From: Sarcocystis neurona
Taxonomy: Eukaryota > Apicomplexa > Conoidasida > Eucoccidiorida > Sarcocystidae
Length of the DNA: 64,000 bases
NCBI GenBank assembly: GCA_000727475.1
Contig: KL647303.1
Location: forward strand, 214,408 to 278,407
Reading direction: 5' to 3'
Below the pieces are notes generated by a model. The model saw only the letters and a list, made by a program, of their open reading frames with translations. It made no database searches and was not told where the DNA came from. Of this stretch, positions 12,021 to 23,130 are shown one piece after another. Position numbers and translations under genes: made by a program. Each line of letters begins with the position of its first letter. Position 1 is the first letter of the stretch.

Positions 12021-13608
12021 TTACGTGCCTGTGCACTGCTTTCCTATTCCTGCTTTTCACGGTATTATGCGCCATGCGTGCGTCGCGTTTGCAGAGAAAA
12101 CACGATCACGAGAAATCTGAGGCACTCTCCTCTGCGCTCAACATAGAAGAACATAGACAAGCGGCGCGTGCAGCAAGTTCGTTACAGAGACAAAGAACGT
12201 TTTCCGAAAAAAATTGCGAAAGAATATTTCAAGTGCCCTGCTGGTCCGCACTCCCTGGAGCCCGCTACTTTCCAGCATCAAATGTGCACCACATACGTCT
12301 GCGGCTGTTTCCTCTTCGCTGCACTACTGATGGTGCTGATCCTCCTCGATGCTTTGTTGCCCAAGTTGTTCACCGACGTGTGCCGCGCAACTGCGACAGG
12401 CAGCGCCGTTGCAGCTGATCTGTCGCTAATGCTGCGCATGTTCCCTTGTTATTACTGTGGTGATTCCATTATTTGTGGTGCTGCGCTTGCGTCCGGCTGT
12501 TTGCCCCCGGGTTGCTTGCTCTTGCTTTGAGGCCGCTGATGTATTTGCAGCACCTGCTACGGGCTGTATCTCTTCCGCGAGCGCCAACAGCTCCGTTGCC
12601 ATTTTGCGCATGTAAAACGCAGGCAGATCACCCGGCATGGCTCTCAGTTGCTGTCCACAAAATCGCAAAACGAAACATCAAAGGCGACAGCCAGGATCGT
12701 CCCACACTCCCCACGAAACGAAGTAAAAACTTCAACTAAGTCTTTCGTGTGGGTGTGACAACACCTACGTGCATCGATGGAACATAAGTGTACACCTCCC
12801 TAGCTACACCGATACTTAAGCGGACAAAGAGACACGTATACATCTTTAAACGCATGAAGATATCGACAGCAATCTCGAGTCTTGACGTACTGTACAACGT
12901 CTTCCTTTGTTACGTGTGCACACTCAAAGACTGAGACCAGGAAATTCCGTCCGTACGAGGAGTGCAGCTGACCAGCAGCACACCATGGACACCTCCAAGA
13001 AGTCGCGCGTGTCACGTTGTCTCGAACAAGAAAATGCTGACGGTCTTCTAAAGAAGTGCCCCTAGTCCTCTGAACACCTACACCAACTGTAACCCGCACA
13101 CGCCTTAGCGTCCGCAGACCCTCACGTATTTCCGTGAACCCAGGTGCAGAGGGAAGGATGCAACGTTACGCTGCAGGAAGAGAGCACGAAAGCCCGTCTG
13201 CACCTCAGGCCTTCCACCGCTGTGAATGACGCGCGCAACTCTGCAGCTGCACAGCAAAGTGTAACACGCATGTCTACACCAACACACGAGTGAGCCGACA
13301 AACACCAGTGAACTCAGACGACTGCAGCTCGCCGGTGTGTCTACTAATGGTGCTGTTGTCGTTTATGGACAACTGTCGCTGCTGCTGCTAGGGGCTTCCC
13401 CGTGAGGCTCCTGGCATTCTCCTGCCTTCTGCCGCCGCCGGGACGTCGACAAGACTGTAATTTCGCGCTGGCGGTGCGCAGCAAAAATGGAACGACTTGA
13501 CCTAAGGAGTAATCCTGTGTCTGTCGAAGTTCCCTCCAGACGCAGCCAACATATCTGCCACGCGCCTGTGCACCTACTTGTGTACCTCGTCTGATTCCTC
13601 AGCTGCAT
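12017..13608. other. Ambiguous coding potential on both strands
   Basis: On the plus strand, 12017-12418 and 12168-12530 are overlapping frames, each with one hydrophobic segment (ITCLCTAFLFLLFTVLCAM and YVCGCFLFAALLMVLILL). On the minus strand, 12668-12426, 13099-12800 and 13608-13363 also read like protein; the second contains RCPWCAAGQ, a possible Cys-x2-Cys. I could not join any of them into a gene with consistent phases, so no call is made. Confidence 0.3.
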
Positions 13609-13742
13609 ACCAGCTTGTTTACCTCTAGTGCTGGATTTAGTTCGTTATAGTCTGACGCGGAAGAAGCTTCCCCCTGTAAAAGGTGCAGGTACATTTGCTG
13701 ACTGACTCTTCTCATGTTGAGGGCACGGGGACACTTATTTGT

Positions 13743-16700
13743 CTAGTTTGCAGCAGCAACAGCTGCAGCAAGAGAAGCAGCAACACCTGCAGAAAGAGAA
13801 GTGGCAGCAGCAGCAGCAACAGAAGCAGCATTTGCGCCACGCTGCGCCAATGTACGCCCTAGGATATATGAAACGTACAGCTTTGTCCCTTTGAAAAAAA
13901 GGCGCATTGCGTGTTCACCGTCAACACAACCTTTCTTGGGCACAAGACTAACAGAAGTGCCACCTACCGGCAGTACAGATGCTCGCAGCGCCTCCACGGC
14001 CCTGGTGTATGGGGTAAAGTCTTCATTGCCGTAGATGTCTTTGACCGGGAAGAAGTCTCTCGCTGTCGCAGGTCCTGATACCAGCGTCTTCAGGTTTTGG
14101 TCAGTAAAAAATACGTTCACTGACACGCAGCAGTCGCAGTCGAGGTTCTCTGTACACTTTTCCGCTGCACAGGCTCGACCTCCTTCTCGCCCCTTTGTCG
14201 CGCCGTGCGTTTTTCTTGCTTCCGCTGACACGCAGCTCGGAGACTGGTGCTCACCTGCCGGTGTTGCTGCTTCTGCTTCCGGCGTATTTTCTGCTGCTTC
14301 TCCATGCTGCGCTGCCGCCCCAGTCGGTGAGCTGTCTGCAGCAGACAGTGAAGTAGGCGGCCTGTCGGTCACGCGGACGGCAGCATGCACCCCGGCCGAA
14401 CCAGTTGCAGGGGTGTCTGAAGTAGCGGGCGAAGCAACCGCAGCTGCAGCACGTGCAGAAGAGGCTGCACAGCCTGGTGCAGCGCAAAAACTGGCTTCAG
14501 GAGAGGCAGACATAAAAGAACGACCACTAGAAGCAGCGCCCGCCCACGGCGCAGCAGCAGCAGAAGCGGGCTCAGTGGAGGCGGAGGACGTCGCTCTGTA
14601 CGCGAAAGCATCAGAGGCTGAGGTCGGTAGGTGCTCCTCGTCCTGCTGCTGTTGGTCTTCCACAAAGCAGCGGGAACACCGAGTACAGATGTCGGGCGGC
14701 CCCCCTGGTAACATCCAGACTGCATGTGCCCAGAGACTTGGGATGAAAAGCACCATGCCAGGCGAGAGATCAGCGACATACGCTTCTCGTAGAGCAGCCG
14801 CAAGACAGGCGACAGAAAGGGAACTCATGGGAACACGTAGTCGCTGCCTCACGTCGATCTCCTCTGGAGCCGCAGCAGCAGCAGTGAAGCTGTTGCGAAC
14901 GCTCGCAGCATGCAGCAGCTGCTCCGCGGCTTCTCCGCTCACGAGACCCTGACACATGCGCAACAAAGGGCTGCAACGCGCCGTTTCCTACGCGCAGTTC
15001 AGACTTGCAGTGGGGAGCTGTGTCTGAGGAAGTCACCAGCAGGCACACAGTTGCTGCTGCTGTTTGACTGCTGCTGCTACTACTCCACTGCTGCTGTTGC
15101 TGCTGCTCCACTTGGCCACGCAAGCGTGCAGCTTCCGCGTTGAGACAGCGCGCAGTGTGTGTTTTCTCTGTGTCAACATCCGCCTACGTGCGTAGAGCTC
15201 CCCGAGCACTGCGCGATGAAAAGAGGACTACGACGACAGAAGGGTTTGCTAGCATATCTTGCTCCAGCAGGAAGGTGTTTCCCCTATTGTAGACGAAGAA
15301 GAAGTCTGCTTACACATACAAATATATATATATATATGAATATAGCCGAAGAATTGACGGCACGGTTGTGTACACCGCTGCGCATGCACCGCACGGGCTG
15401 GTGAGGGTCCAACGCGAATGAAACAAACTGACGTAGATTTACGCAGGCCTCATTCTTGTACAGTGCGTCGTCGGTCTCCGTCTACCCCTCTGTTTCTCTG
15501 TCGCTCACTATCTCCGCCCAAATACACTTGTTTCTTGACAATGCTGTAAACGAACGGACACCGAAGAACTTTGTCCGTCGATTTGCACGTGCAAGCCGTC
15601 AGAGAACAGCAGTCGGCCGGCACAGCTACTGCCGGCAGCACAGAAGAAGGGACGGTCTTCGTAATCAGCACAGTCACAGGAGGCTCGCCAACAATAGATC
15701 TCGTACGAGTGAGAATCTCTTTCCATACGCAGGCAGTGGGCCACACATATTCTAATATTTATGCAAAACACAGCTGCAGGAGGCGCCTCCTTCCCGACTT
15801 TCCAGTGGGCACACACAGCAGCCGGCACACCCTGACAAACCTGATATAAACACACGCGCACATGCACACAAGTGCATATACCATATATATAACTATACGC
15901 ATACGCATGTATATATACATAGACATACATATATGCATATGTATATATATATGTACACACGCACACGTCCTTATATACATATATATATAGATATATATGT
16001 AAGGACGCACACGTCCTTTAATACATATATATATATATATATATGTGCATATGTATATATATATATGCGTGTGAATATATTTGCACAGCTAAATGCATGT
16101 ACACGCGTTTATGTATATATATATATATTTGAAGCAAATGAATATATTTACGCAAGTGTATTTTACATGTATGTGCATGCATATATAGCGTAAGAGGAAG
16201 AAACCACAGAAGAAGTGAAATAGCGCGCGACAAGGCGCAGCTGGCGGCCGGCCGCTGCCACCAGGTAAGCTCGACTGCCCGGCGAAGGCTGAAGTGAGAC
16301 TTACCTTCTTCCTGTTTCACTGGTTCTCTTTTTTTTATCCATTTTATCTGTCTCTGTTTTTCACTTCACCTGCCACTCTCCCCTTACTTTGTGTCCCTCT
16401 GTCTAGGTTTGCTCTCCCTTCCCTTCTACCGTCCGGTGTCTTCTTCTTTTTCTTCTGCACTTCGTCTCTGAATCACTCCCTCTTCGGTTTCTTCCTTTCT
16501 TCTCCGCATCGGTTCCTGTGGTGTGTTTCGCCCCTTTTCATCCTCCCTTTGAAAGCACGTTCGCCTCCGTGCTTCGGCCTCTCTTTCTGCCAGTCTTTCC
16601 CGCTCGTCCTTTCTCTGTGTCGCTTTCTTCCCCGGTCTCGCTGTTCTCTTCCTAACGACATACGGCAGGCCCCTTTCCCGCCCCTCTTGTCTGCCCTTCG

Positions 16701-19700
16701 TTCCTGTCTCGCTCTGCCCTACACTCCTCTGTCTTCCATTGGTGGCGCCCGTCTTCTCCGTGTGTTTCGCTTCTCCTCTCGTTTTCTGCCTTCTTCTCCT
16801 TTTCGCCTGCGTGTCTCTCCCTCGTCGCTGGTAGCGTCCCCCTCTGTCTTTTCTCTCTGTGCCCACTCTCCGCTTGTCGGCGTCTCTTGTTTTGCTGTCC
16901 CCGCCCTCCCGCGGGTCGGGGCCTCTGTCTCTCTCTATTGAAGCAGTTTCCCTTTCTTGCTCTTTCTGCTTTTCTCCCTTCTTTCTCTGATGTAACAAAT
17001 TTCCTCTCTCTCTCTGTCGCTCCCTTCCGCGCTCTCTTTCTCTCTCTGTCTTTCTGTCTCCTCGGTCGATTTCCGGCAGCAGCAGCAGCAGGCAACGTGG
17101 GGCTTTTACCGCAACAGGAGAAGTGGAGTCACGAATCTGCAAGTTGTGCACCTGCGACGGAGGAAACAGCAGAACTCTCTTCCGTCCCTGAATTTGAACG
17201 AGGAAATTCTGCACCCAACATCGCAGCAAAGCACCAAACAAACCGTCCCACGAACAGACGAGACGATCCGAACAGATTTACAAACTGCGCAGCTCACCTC
17301 GACACACACAAAAATGAAAATAGTGTCTCCACTACTATACACGTGTGTACACATATATATATATGTATATGTACACACACATGTGTACGCTGGTTATATC
17401 GTTGTACATATATATATATACATACACATATACGTACATATTATATATATAGATAGATATACACCTGTACGTCTATACACAAACACGTATGTATAGGTGT
17501 GTACATGTATATACCCCTGCACAAGGAGATGATGGGATGCAGGCGTCGACTGGAGCAAGCGTGAAAAGAAATGCAGAGACGACGTGCAACTGGGGACCCA
17601 CGGGAGCGTGAGATTCAAACTTGCACAAGAGAATTTCCACCAAGTTAAAATCGCCTCCGTGGCAACAGCCCCACGACGACTGGAGCATCGGCAGCAACCT
17701 CCGCAGCAGCAACACGCATTCCGCAGCAGCACGGCACGCGTGGCGGCAGCAGAGGCACACTTCAGCAGCAGCAGCAGCAGTGGCAGGCATCCCGCCGCAA
17801 CGGCAGCAGCGGCAGCAAAGGCACGCACGCCGCAGCAGCTGCAGTGACAGGTCTCCCCGAGCAGCAGCAGCAGCAGAGGTTGCCATTCAGCAGCGCAGCA
17901 GAAGAGGCAGGCATCCGGCAGCAGCAGCAGACGCACGCAGCTGCAGCAGAGGCACCCAGCTGCAGCAGAGGCATGCAGCGGCAGCAGTTGTCGCGATGAC
18001 ATACATCCGGGACGTCGTAGTGAGTCCAGAGTTCGAGTCCAGGTCGCCCCACACGCAGCACGGTGGAATGGAGCTGCAAGCGCCAGCTGCACCCCACACA
18101 ACGAGCGCTGTCAGCGGCAGGGCCACCACTAGCAGGAGGAGGTACGGCGACTCCTGTGTCGGTCGCTTCCTCTTCCGTTTTGCTGTCGACCACCGTTCGC
18201 GGCTGCAGGTTCCTTCTCTCTTCTTGATAGCCGACCCCAGCAGATTCTTCTTCAACGTGTTTCTCTCCAGTTGCTTGCGCATCTACTTCTTGCGTGATTT
18301 TTATCCTTCTTTGTCCCCTACTTCCTCCTCCTCCAGTTGCAGCAGCAGCTCCGGTTCCAGCCCCACACGCTGCGCTTGTCTCATCCGCCCTGTCGCAGAC
18401 AGCTGCTGCCACTGCCGGGTGGCTTGCAGGTTTTCCTCCTGCTTCCGCGCCTGCTGTTGTCCCTGCTTCTCGCAGTGCCTTTTCTGTACTGCGTTCGCGC
18501 ACTGCGGCTGTTTCTGCTGCTGCCGGTGCGTCTGCTGCTGCTGTTCCTGTCGCTGCTGTTGCTGTCGCTCCGCTCTTCGGCCCCTTCGTCGCTGCCGCTC
18601 CAGCTGCTGAAGAAGCGGCAGCACCCCTGTCCATCACCGCGTCCTTCACACCGCTATTTACACTTGGTTGACGATGCCTTCCCACACTGCTGCTGCTGTT
18701 GCCAGTGCAAGAGGCACAGCACTGGTCGCAGTTGCTGCGGAGGCGAAGCGGCGGCGGAAGGGCGAACGCTGCAGCTACGGCAGGGCTGACCGCATCTAGA
18801 GAGGCTCTGTCTTTTGCTACTCGCCTTCCTAGCGATCGATAGTAATACCAACTGCAACCGTCTTTTTCCTCCCCGTCTCGCTTTTCTCTCGGCTGCTGCT
18901 CCACCCGCGCAGGTGTCTCCTGCTGCTGCCGCTGCTGCGCCGGTTGCTGCTGTTTCGGGTGTTGATCTTCAGGTTGCTTCTCGTGCTGCTGCTGCTGTTG
19001 CCGATGCTGCTGCGGTTGTCGCTGCTGCGGCTGTTTTTCCCACGGGAGCCGCTGCTCTCTCTTCTGCGTCTGTTCCACACATTTCGTCTCGCCTCTGCAA
19101 GCACCTTCCTTATGACTTGCTGCAAGCGCTGCTACTGCTCTGCGTCCTCTCTCCTCCTGTGTGCCGCCATCTGCCACTACACTGTCGCCAGCAGCGGCAC
19201 TAGCTCTTACTGTTGCGGCTACAGCCACCGGGCCGCATACTGTTCTGCTCGTTCCTCCTGCATCTGCGCTCCGTCCTGCTGTTGCTGCTCCTCCTCCTCC
19301 TTCCCTATCTCTGTGTGTTTCTGCAGGCTGTGCGGGAACTTCTGCTGCTGCTGTTGCTGCTGTTAGCGCTGCTAGCGAGACAGTTTCAGTCGCAGGCAGC
19401 CGTGGGCCTGCCGCACGTGCGGTTTGCTGCGGTGCTGGCGGTTTTCTTGCTGCTGTTGCAGACGTCGTGGCTGCTCCGCCGGCGGCCGTTCCTGCTGCTG
19501 CGGGTCTTCGCAGTGCGTCTACAAGTTCTTTGATAGAACAGAAGAAGTACTGAAAGTTGCGCGGCTTGAAGCACAAGCAGCGAGCGCTGCTGCGGTGTAC
19601 AGACACCCGCTGGTTGCCGGCCTTTGCCACCAGCGCCTCCGCACGTAGCTGCTGCAGCGCGCCGCCGAGCGCCTCGGACGTGAACGGGCCGAACACCAGC

Positions 19701-20398
19701 GGTGCATGTTTCTCGCGGGGAGAAGAGAGAAATGTCTGCCAAAATTCGTTGCAAGCAGTCGAGTTGCTGCTGTACCGCGGCACTTGTTTTACCCCGTACG
19801 TCTGAAGAAGCGCGGTGCTAATGCAGCATGACAGGCGCTTCTTCTCGCTGCAGCCGCTGCTGCAGACTTGGACCGAGCGACCCGCAGCTGATTCTGCAGC
19901 TCCTTTCGCAGCAGTGCCGAGAGAAAGTGACCTCTCTGCCACCGCCTGGTAGCCTTCTGCCTCTCCCATACTGTGGAACCTGCTGTTGCTGCTGCCTGCT
20001 CGGGGTCTGCTGCTGCTGTCTGCTCGGGGTCTGCTGCTGCCGCTGCCTGCTCGGGTTCTGCTGCTGCTACCTGCTCGGAGTTTGCTGCTGCTGCTGCTTG
20101 TTCGGGGCCTGCTGCTGCTGTCTGCTCTAGCTCTGCTGCAGCTGCTGTTCTCGCCTTGTTGCGTCGACCCCCCAGCGCTCTGGGGTGAACCACTGGAGCT
20201 CTTGCCGCCCCTTCGTTGGACCCTGTTCCTGCTGCTGCTGCTTCTGCGTCCGGACGAGTCGCCGCTGCTGCTGCGCTCCAGAAACTTGCTGTCCGACGAG
20301 ATAATAAAGCAGGGGTAGTGTGACTGCCTGCTCTGGGGCAGCGCGCTGCTGCTGGGTGGCATAAATGCTGTGCAACAGCACCCGGGAGTGTCCCCCAT
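13743..20398 (-). CDS. JmjC-domain 2-oxoglutarate oxygenase, TYW5-like (probable tRNA wybutosine hydroxylase), ~1232 aa
   Basis: JmjC Fe(II)/2-oxoglutarate oxygenase; the closest family by eye is TYW5, which hydroxylates wybutosine next to the anticodon of tRNA-Phe. Exons: 20398-18005, 17208-17110 and 14948-13743. Donors GTATGT and GTAAAA and acceptors GGTGCAG and GTGTCAG are all phase 0. Conserved blocks occur in TYW5 order: KHAPLVFG and RVSVH...KPRNFQYFF in the N-terminal half; WYYYRSLGRRVAKDR; LRVGRPGLELWTHYDVPD; NFLVQIQGRKRVLLFPPSQ; DLSPGMVLFIPSLWAHAVW; SVNVFFTDQ; and a YGNEDFTPYTRAVEAL tail. The iron ligands are present: His793 and Asp795 (HYD, at the end of exon 1) and His906. Lys808 sits where the strand after the HxD motif is basic. 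Length is about four times a usual TYW5 because of Ser/Arg-, Ala- and Gln-rich insertions, including one of about 190 residues between the distal His and SVNVFF. A stop lies directly upstream of ATG 20398. Another JmjC protein hydroxylase is the main alternative. Confidence 0.87.
15300..17100. repeat. Intronic (TA)n microsatellites and a long pyrimidine tract
   Basis: This lies in intron 2 of the JmjC gene. 15324-16190 is dominated by (TA)n, TATG and CACA microsatellites. About 16310-17070 is a CT-rich tract on the plus strand (CTCTGTCTCTCTC-like, hence GA-rich on the coding strand). Long open frames across it (for example minus 17241-16426, very rich in Arg/Glu/Lys) come from the base bias; only the part 17208-17110 is exon. 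Confidence 0.85.
17340..17990. repeat. (TA)n block and CAG/CTG tract in the first JmjC intron
   Basis: 17344-17480 is (TA)n/(CA)n. 17690-17990 is made of interrupted CAG triplets. Both lie between the exon-1 donor at 18004 and the exon-2 acceptor at 17209. The CAG block stays open in the coding frame past the donor, but splicing at GTATGT is required to join the HYD motif to NFLVQ, as in the family. Confidence 0.8.
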
Positions 20399-23130
20399 CT
20401 ATGCTCCTCCACGTTGAAAAGGAACACTCTGCGACCTATAAAAAGGTCTTCCCCACTTACCTGCTGCTGTGTGTGGCCACGCCTGCTGCTGCTGCATGCA
20501 ACTTGCTGCTGCTGTCGTCCCGAGCGGCGTGGGGTGCACCAGCGAAGTCCGTCACCTGCTGCGGTACGAACCTGCACAGGACCGAGCTGCTAGCTGAGTC
20601 TACGGCTGTGGGGCACACAAGCTTCTCCTACCGTCTTGATCGGCAACAGCACTTGCATCTGCGCCTGCCGGAAGAATTTGTTGCTGTTTGTGGATGCGCA
20701 GCTGCCCTCTTCTTCTCTGCCGCTGCAGCAGCTGCTTGGTTGCGTTTTCAAAAGTTCTGGCGCGCAGCCGTCCGGCTGCACGCCTGCTTTTCTCTGCCAC
20801 AGGTGCTCGGCGTTTCTCTTGCAGCTGCAGCTGGAACGATTCATGCCGCGAAGAGACAAGAACTCTCGTTGCAGCAGCAGAGCCACCTGGGTTTCAGCAG
20901 TGGCCCGCCGCTGTTCACTAGCGCCGTCGACCTGCCAATTTTCAACATCATCCTCAAGAGAAAAAGAGAAGCTGCTCCTGCTACGTTAAAGCGACGGCGT
21001 CAGCTCGTGAGCTGCCCCATCCCCGCGCCGCACACAGTCTCAGACTGCAGAGAGAAGCCTCGAGCACAACTGCCGTCGCGGCCGGGGAACAGCAACCGCA
21101 GCCACAGGGCGGAGAAGCAACATCTGCAGCAGCAGCATCAGCACCTCCTGATGCTGGAAGCGCACGCAGCAATATCAATGGCTGAAAACAGTTGCAGCAG
21201 TTGCAACAGTACATGGGCGGCGACACCCCCAGGCACGCTGCAAGTGTGGCAGGGGCAGCGCAAGAACCCCCAGCGGCAGCTGGAGGAAAGCTGCAGCAGC
21301 AGTCGGATCAGCGGCAGCAGTCGGATCAGCGGCAGCAGTCGGATCAGCGGCAGCAGTCGGATCAGCGGCAGCAGTCGGATCAACAGCAGCAGCCGGATCA
21401 ACAGCAGCAGTCCGATCAACGGCGAAAGGCCGATCAACAACAGGAAGAGAGCAGCATCCACCGGAGGAGCAGCAGCGACACTCACCGCAGGACGTGCGGC
21501 GACAGCAGCAAAGCTCCCGTGTCACGCGGGAAAAATAGCGCAACAGCAGCAGCCCCCAAGACATAAAGAGTTGCCGTCAGTTTCAAATTCACGCGTGTGC
21601 TGCTGCTGTACTTCCATCTGCCATGTACGTGTCCGGGTATGTGTGCTTCCCCACACTTTCATTGTCTCTTTCTTCACACAGGAGGAACGAAACATTCCGA
21701 CGGAGTCGCCTCCATGAGTGGACACATGGATCTTCACGCACGAAGCAGAGAGGTCGTATAGTGACGGAAAGAGAGCAGGGAAGAATCGTCACCGATAAAT
21801 TATATACGGAGAACTACACATATACTTCCTATTTATATATATTTTAGAGACCTACATGCCTGTGTATGTATGCCTTCTCACACCTTTATTATGACTCTAC
21901 CTCTGTCTTTACCTACGATATCCACATACACGTGCGTACACATACGCTTCTCTGTCTCTCTCTCTATATGTGGGGTTGAAAACAGCAACAAGTGTCTGTG
22001 GATACGTGCGTCTATACGTCCTGAACGGACGTTCCCGAAAGTTTTTTTGTTGGCCGAAAATACTGGGTTGGCATCCTACTGCGTACGTACAGACGCCCGG
22101 TTATCTACCAGCCGTGGGACTTCCTCATTCTCACGCAGCAGAGAAATTCATGTGTATCTACGCAGACACACATTGCCCTGCGGACAAGGTGCGTACGTAG
22201 AGACGGGGACACACGCAGAGCAAAACGAATAAGGACTCGACATTCCCTGAAAAAACGTCTTCTGTGGAACTGAGGAACACTCGGGAGACTTCACAGCAGT
22301 CGTCATCGTTTGCTGCTGCTGCGCGACGGCTCGTGCTGGCTTGCCGCCGCGGCTCTGGGGTCGTCCGCGCTGCAGCGCGATGGTGCTGCGGGGCACGTCG
22401 GGAGGGAAGAAGTTAATGTGACTGGGATGCCTCGATAACGAAGACGTATCCCTCTCCCGTCAGGTCAGAAGATCTGTGGTCTGCGAAGAGAACAACTAGT
22501 TTCCTCTCCTTTTCATGCGCGAAAGAAGAGTGCTGCTGCTGCGGTTATGACAGTCGATTGTCGCTGCTCAATGAGGCCGTTGTGTGGGGTACGGCGGCGC
22601 GCATGCGCTTGTTTCGCAGCCGCAGTCGCAGCCGCAGCCGCAGCCGGAGCAGCAGCCACAGCAGCCGCGGCAGTAGCTGCAGCAGCAGCAGCATGCCCAG
22701 CAGGAGGGACGCGATCAGCTCACGTGTGTGATAGATAAAGTTTTCTCGTATGTGGCGCAGGCGTCGCTCGTCTTCCTGCGATTTTTGTTATGCATGTACA
22801 CTTCCGTTCTGCATGTGAAAAACGTGACCTATCTTGCAGCGAAGAACAGCCGCCGCGTGACCCGCTCTCCTAGGGAGGCGACCGTTCCGATGCTGCGTCG
22901 TGCTGCCGCCCGGGTGCGCGCATGCGCGAAAATAATAGATCGGCCCTGCCGCCGTTAAGTTTTGTTTCACGGCAGCAAGAGGATAACCAGACGACTATTC
23001 TGAGTACAAATACGCTAGAGTGCGTCCTCAGCAAACTGCAGTGATTCACGTGGACCGCTGGAGCGTCCTGTTGCGACTCCGCCCTTGCAAAACTTTCTGT
23101 GCACGCCTTATTGTACCACAGGCAACGACC
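20399..23130. other. Intergenic region between the divergent JmjC and helicase genes
   Basis: The two flanking genes point away from each other, so both promoters should lie here. It has overlapping open frames on both strands at 20365-21717, driven by CAG bias, the 18-bp tandem array at 21295-21438, a short (TA)n block at 21800-21845 and an Ala-coding GCAGCC run at 22615-22695. No frame shows family motifs. A further gene at 20.6-21.57 kb cannot be excluded on either strand. Confidence 0.5.
21295..21438. repeat. 18-bp tandem repeat (QQSDQR in one plus frame)
   Basis: About eight copies of a unit close to CAGCAGTCGGATCAGCGG. The first five are nearly perfect and the rest degenerate to CAGCAGCAGTCCGATCAA. 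In plus frame 3 it reads QQSDQR repeats, in an open frame that ends at 21566. In the other plus frame it reads SSRISG, and on the minus strand it reads Leu/Pro/Ile- or Asp/Pro/Thr/Ala-rich repeats. Which, if any, is translated is unknown. Confidence 0.85.

Noticed and set aside
16426..17241. 271-codon minus frame rich in Arg/Glu/Lys
   Set aside because: Only its first part (17208-17110) is exon; the rest is the translated form of the intronic CT/GA tract.
18301..20130. Plus-strand Leu/Ala/Cys-rich frames
   Set aside because: Antisense of JmjC exon 1, whose minus-strand product carries conserved family blocks.
20365..21717. 450-codon plus frame upstream of the JmjC gene
   Set aside because: Composition follows the CAG/CTG bias, other frames across the same DNA are also open, and no domain is visible.
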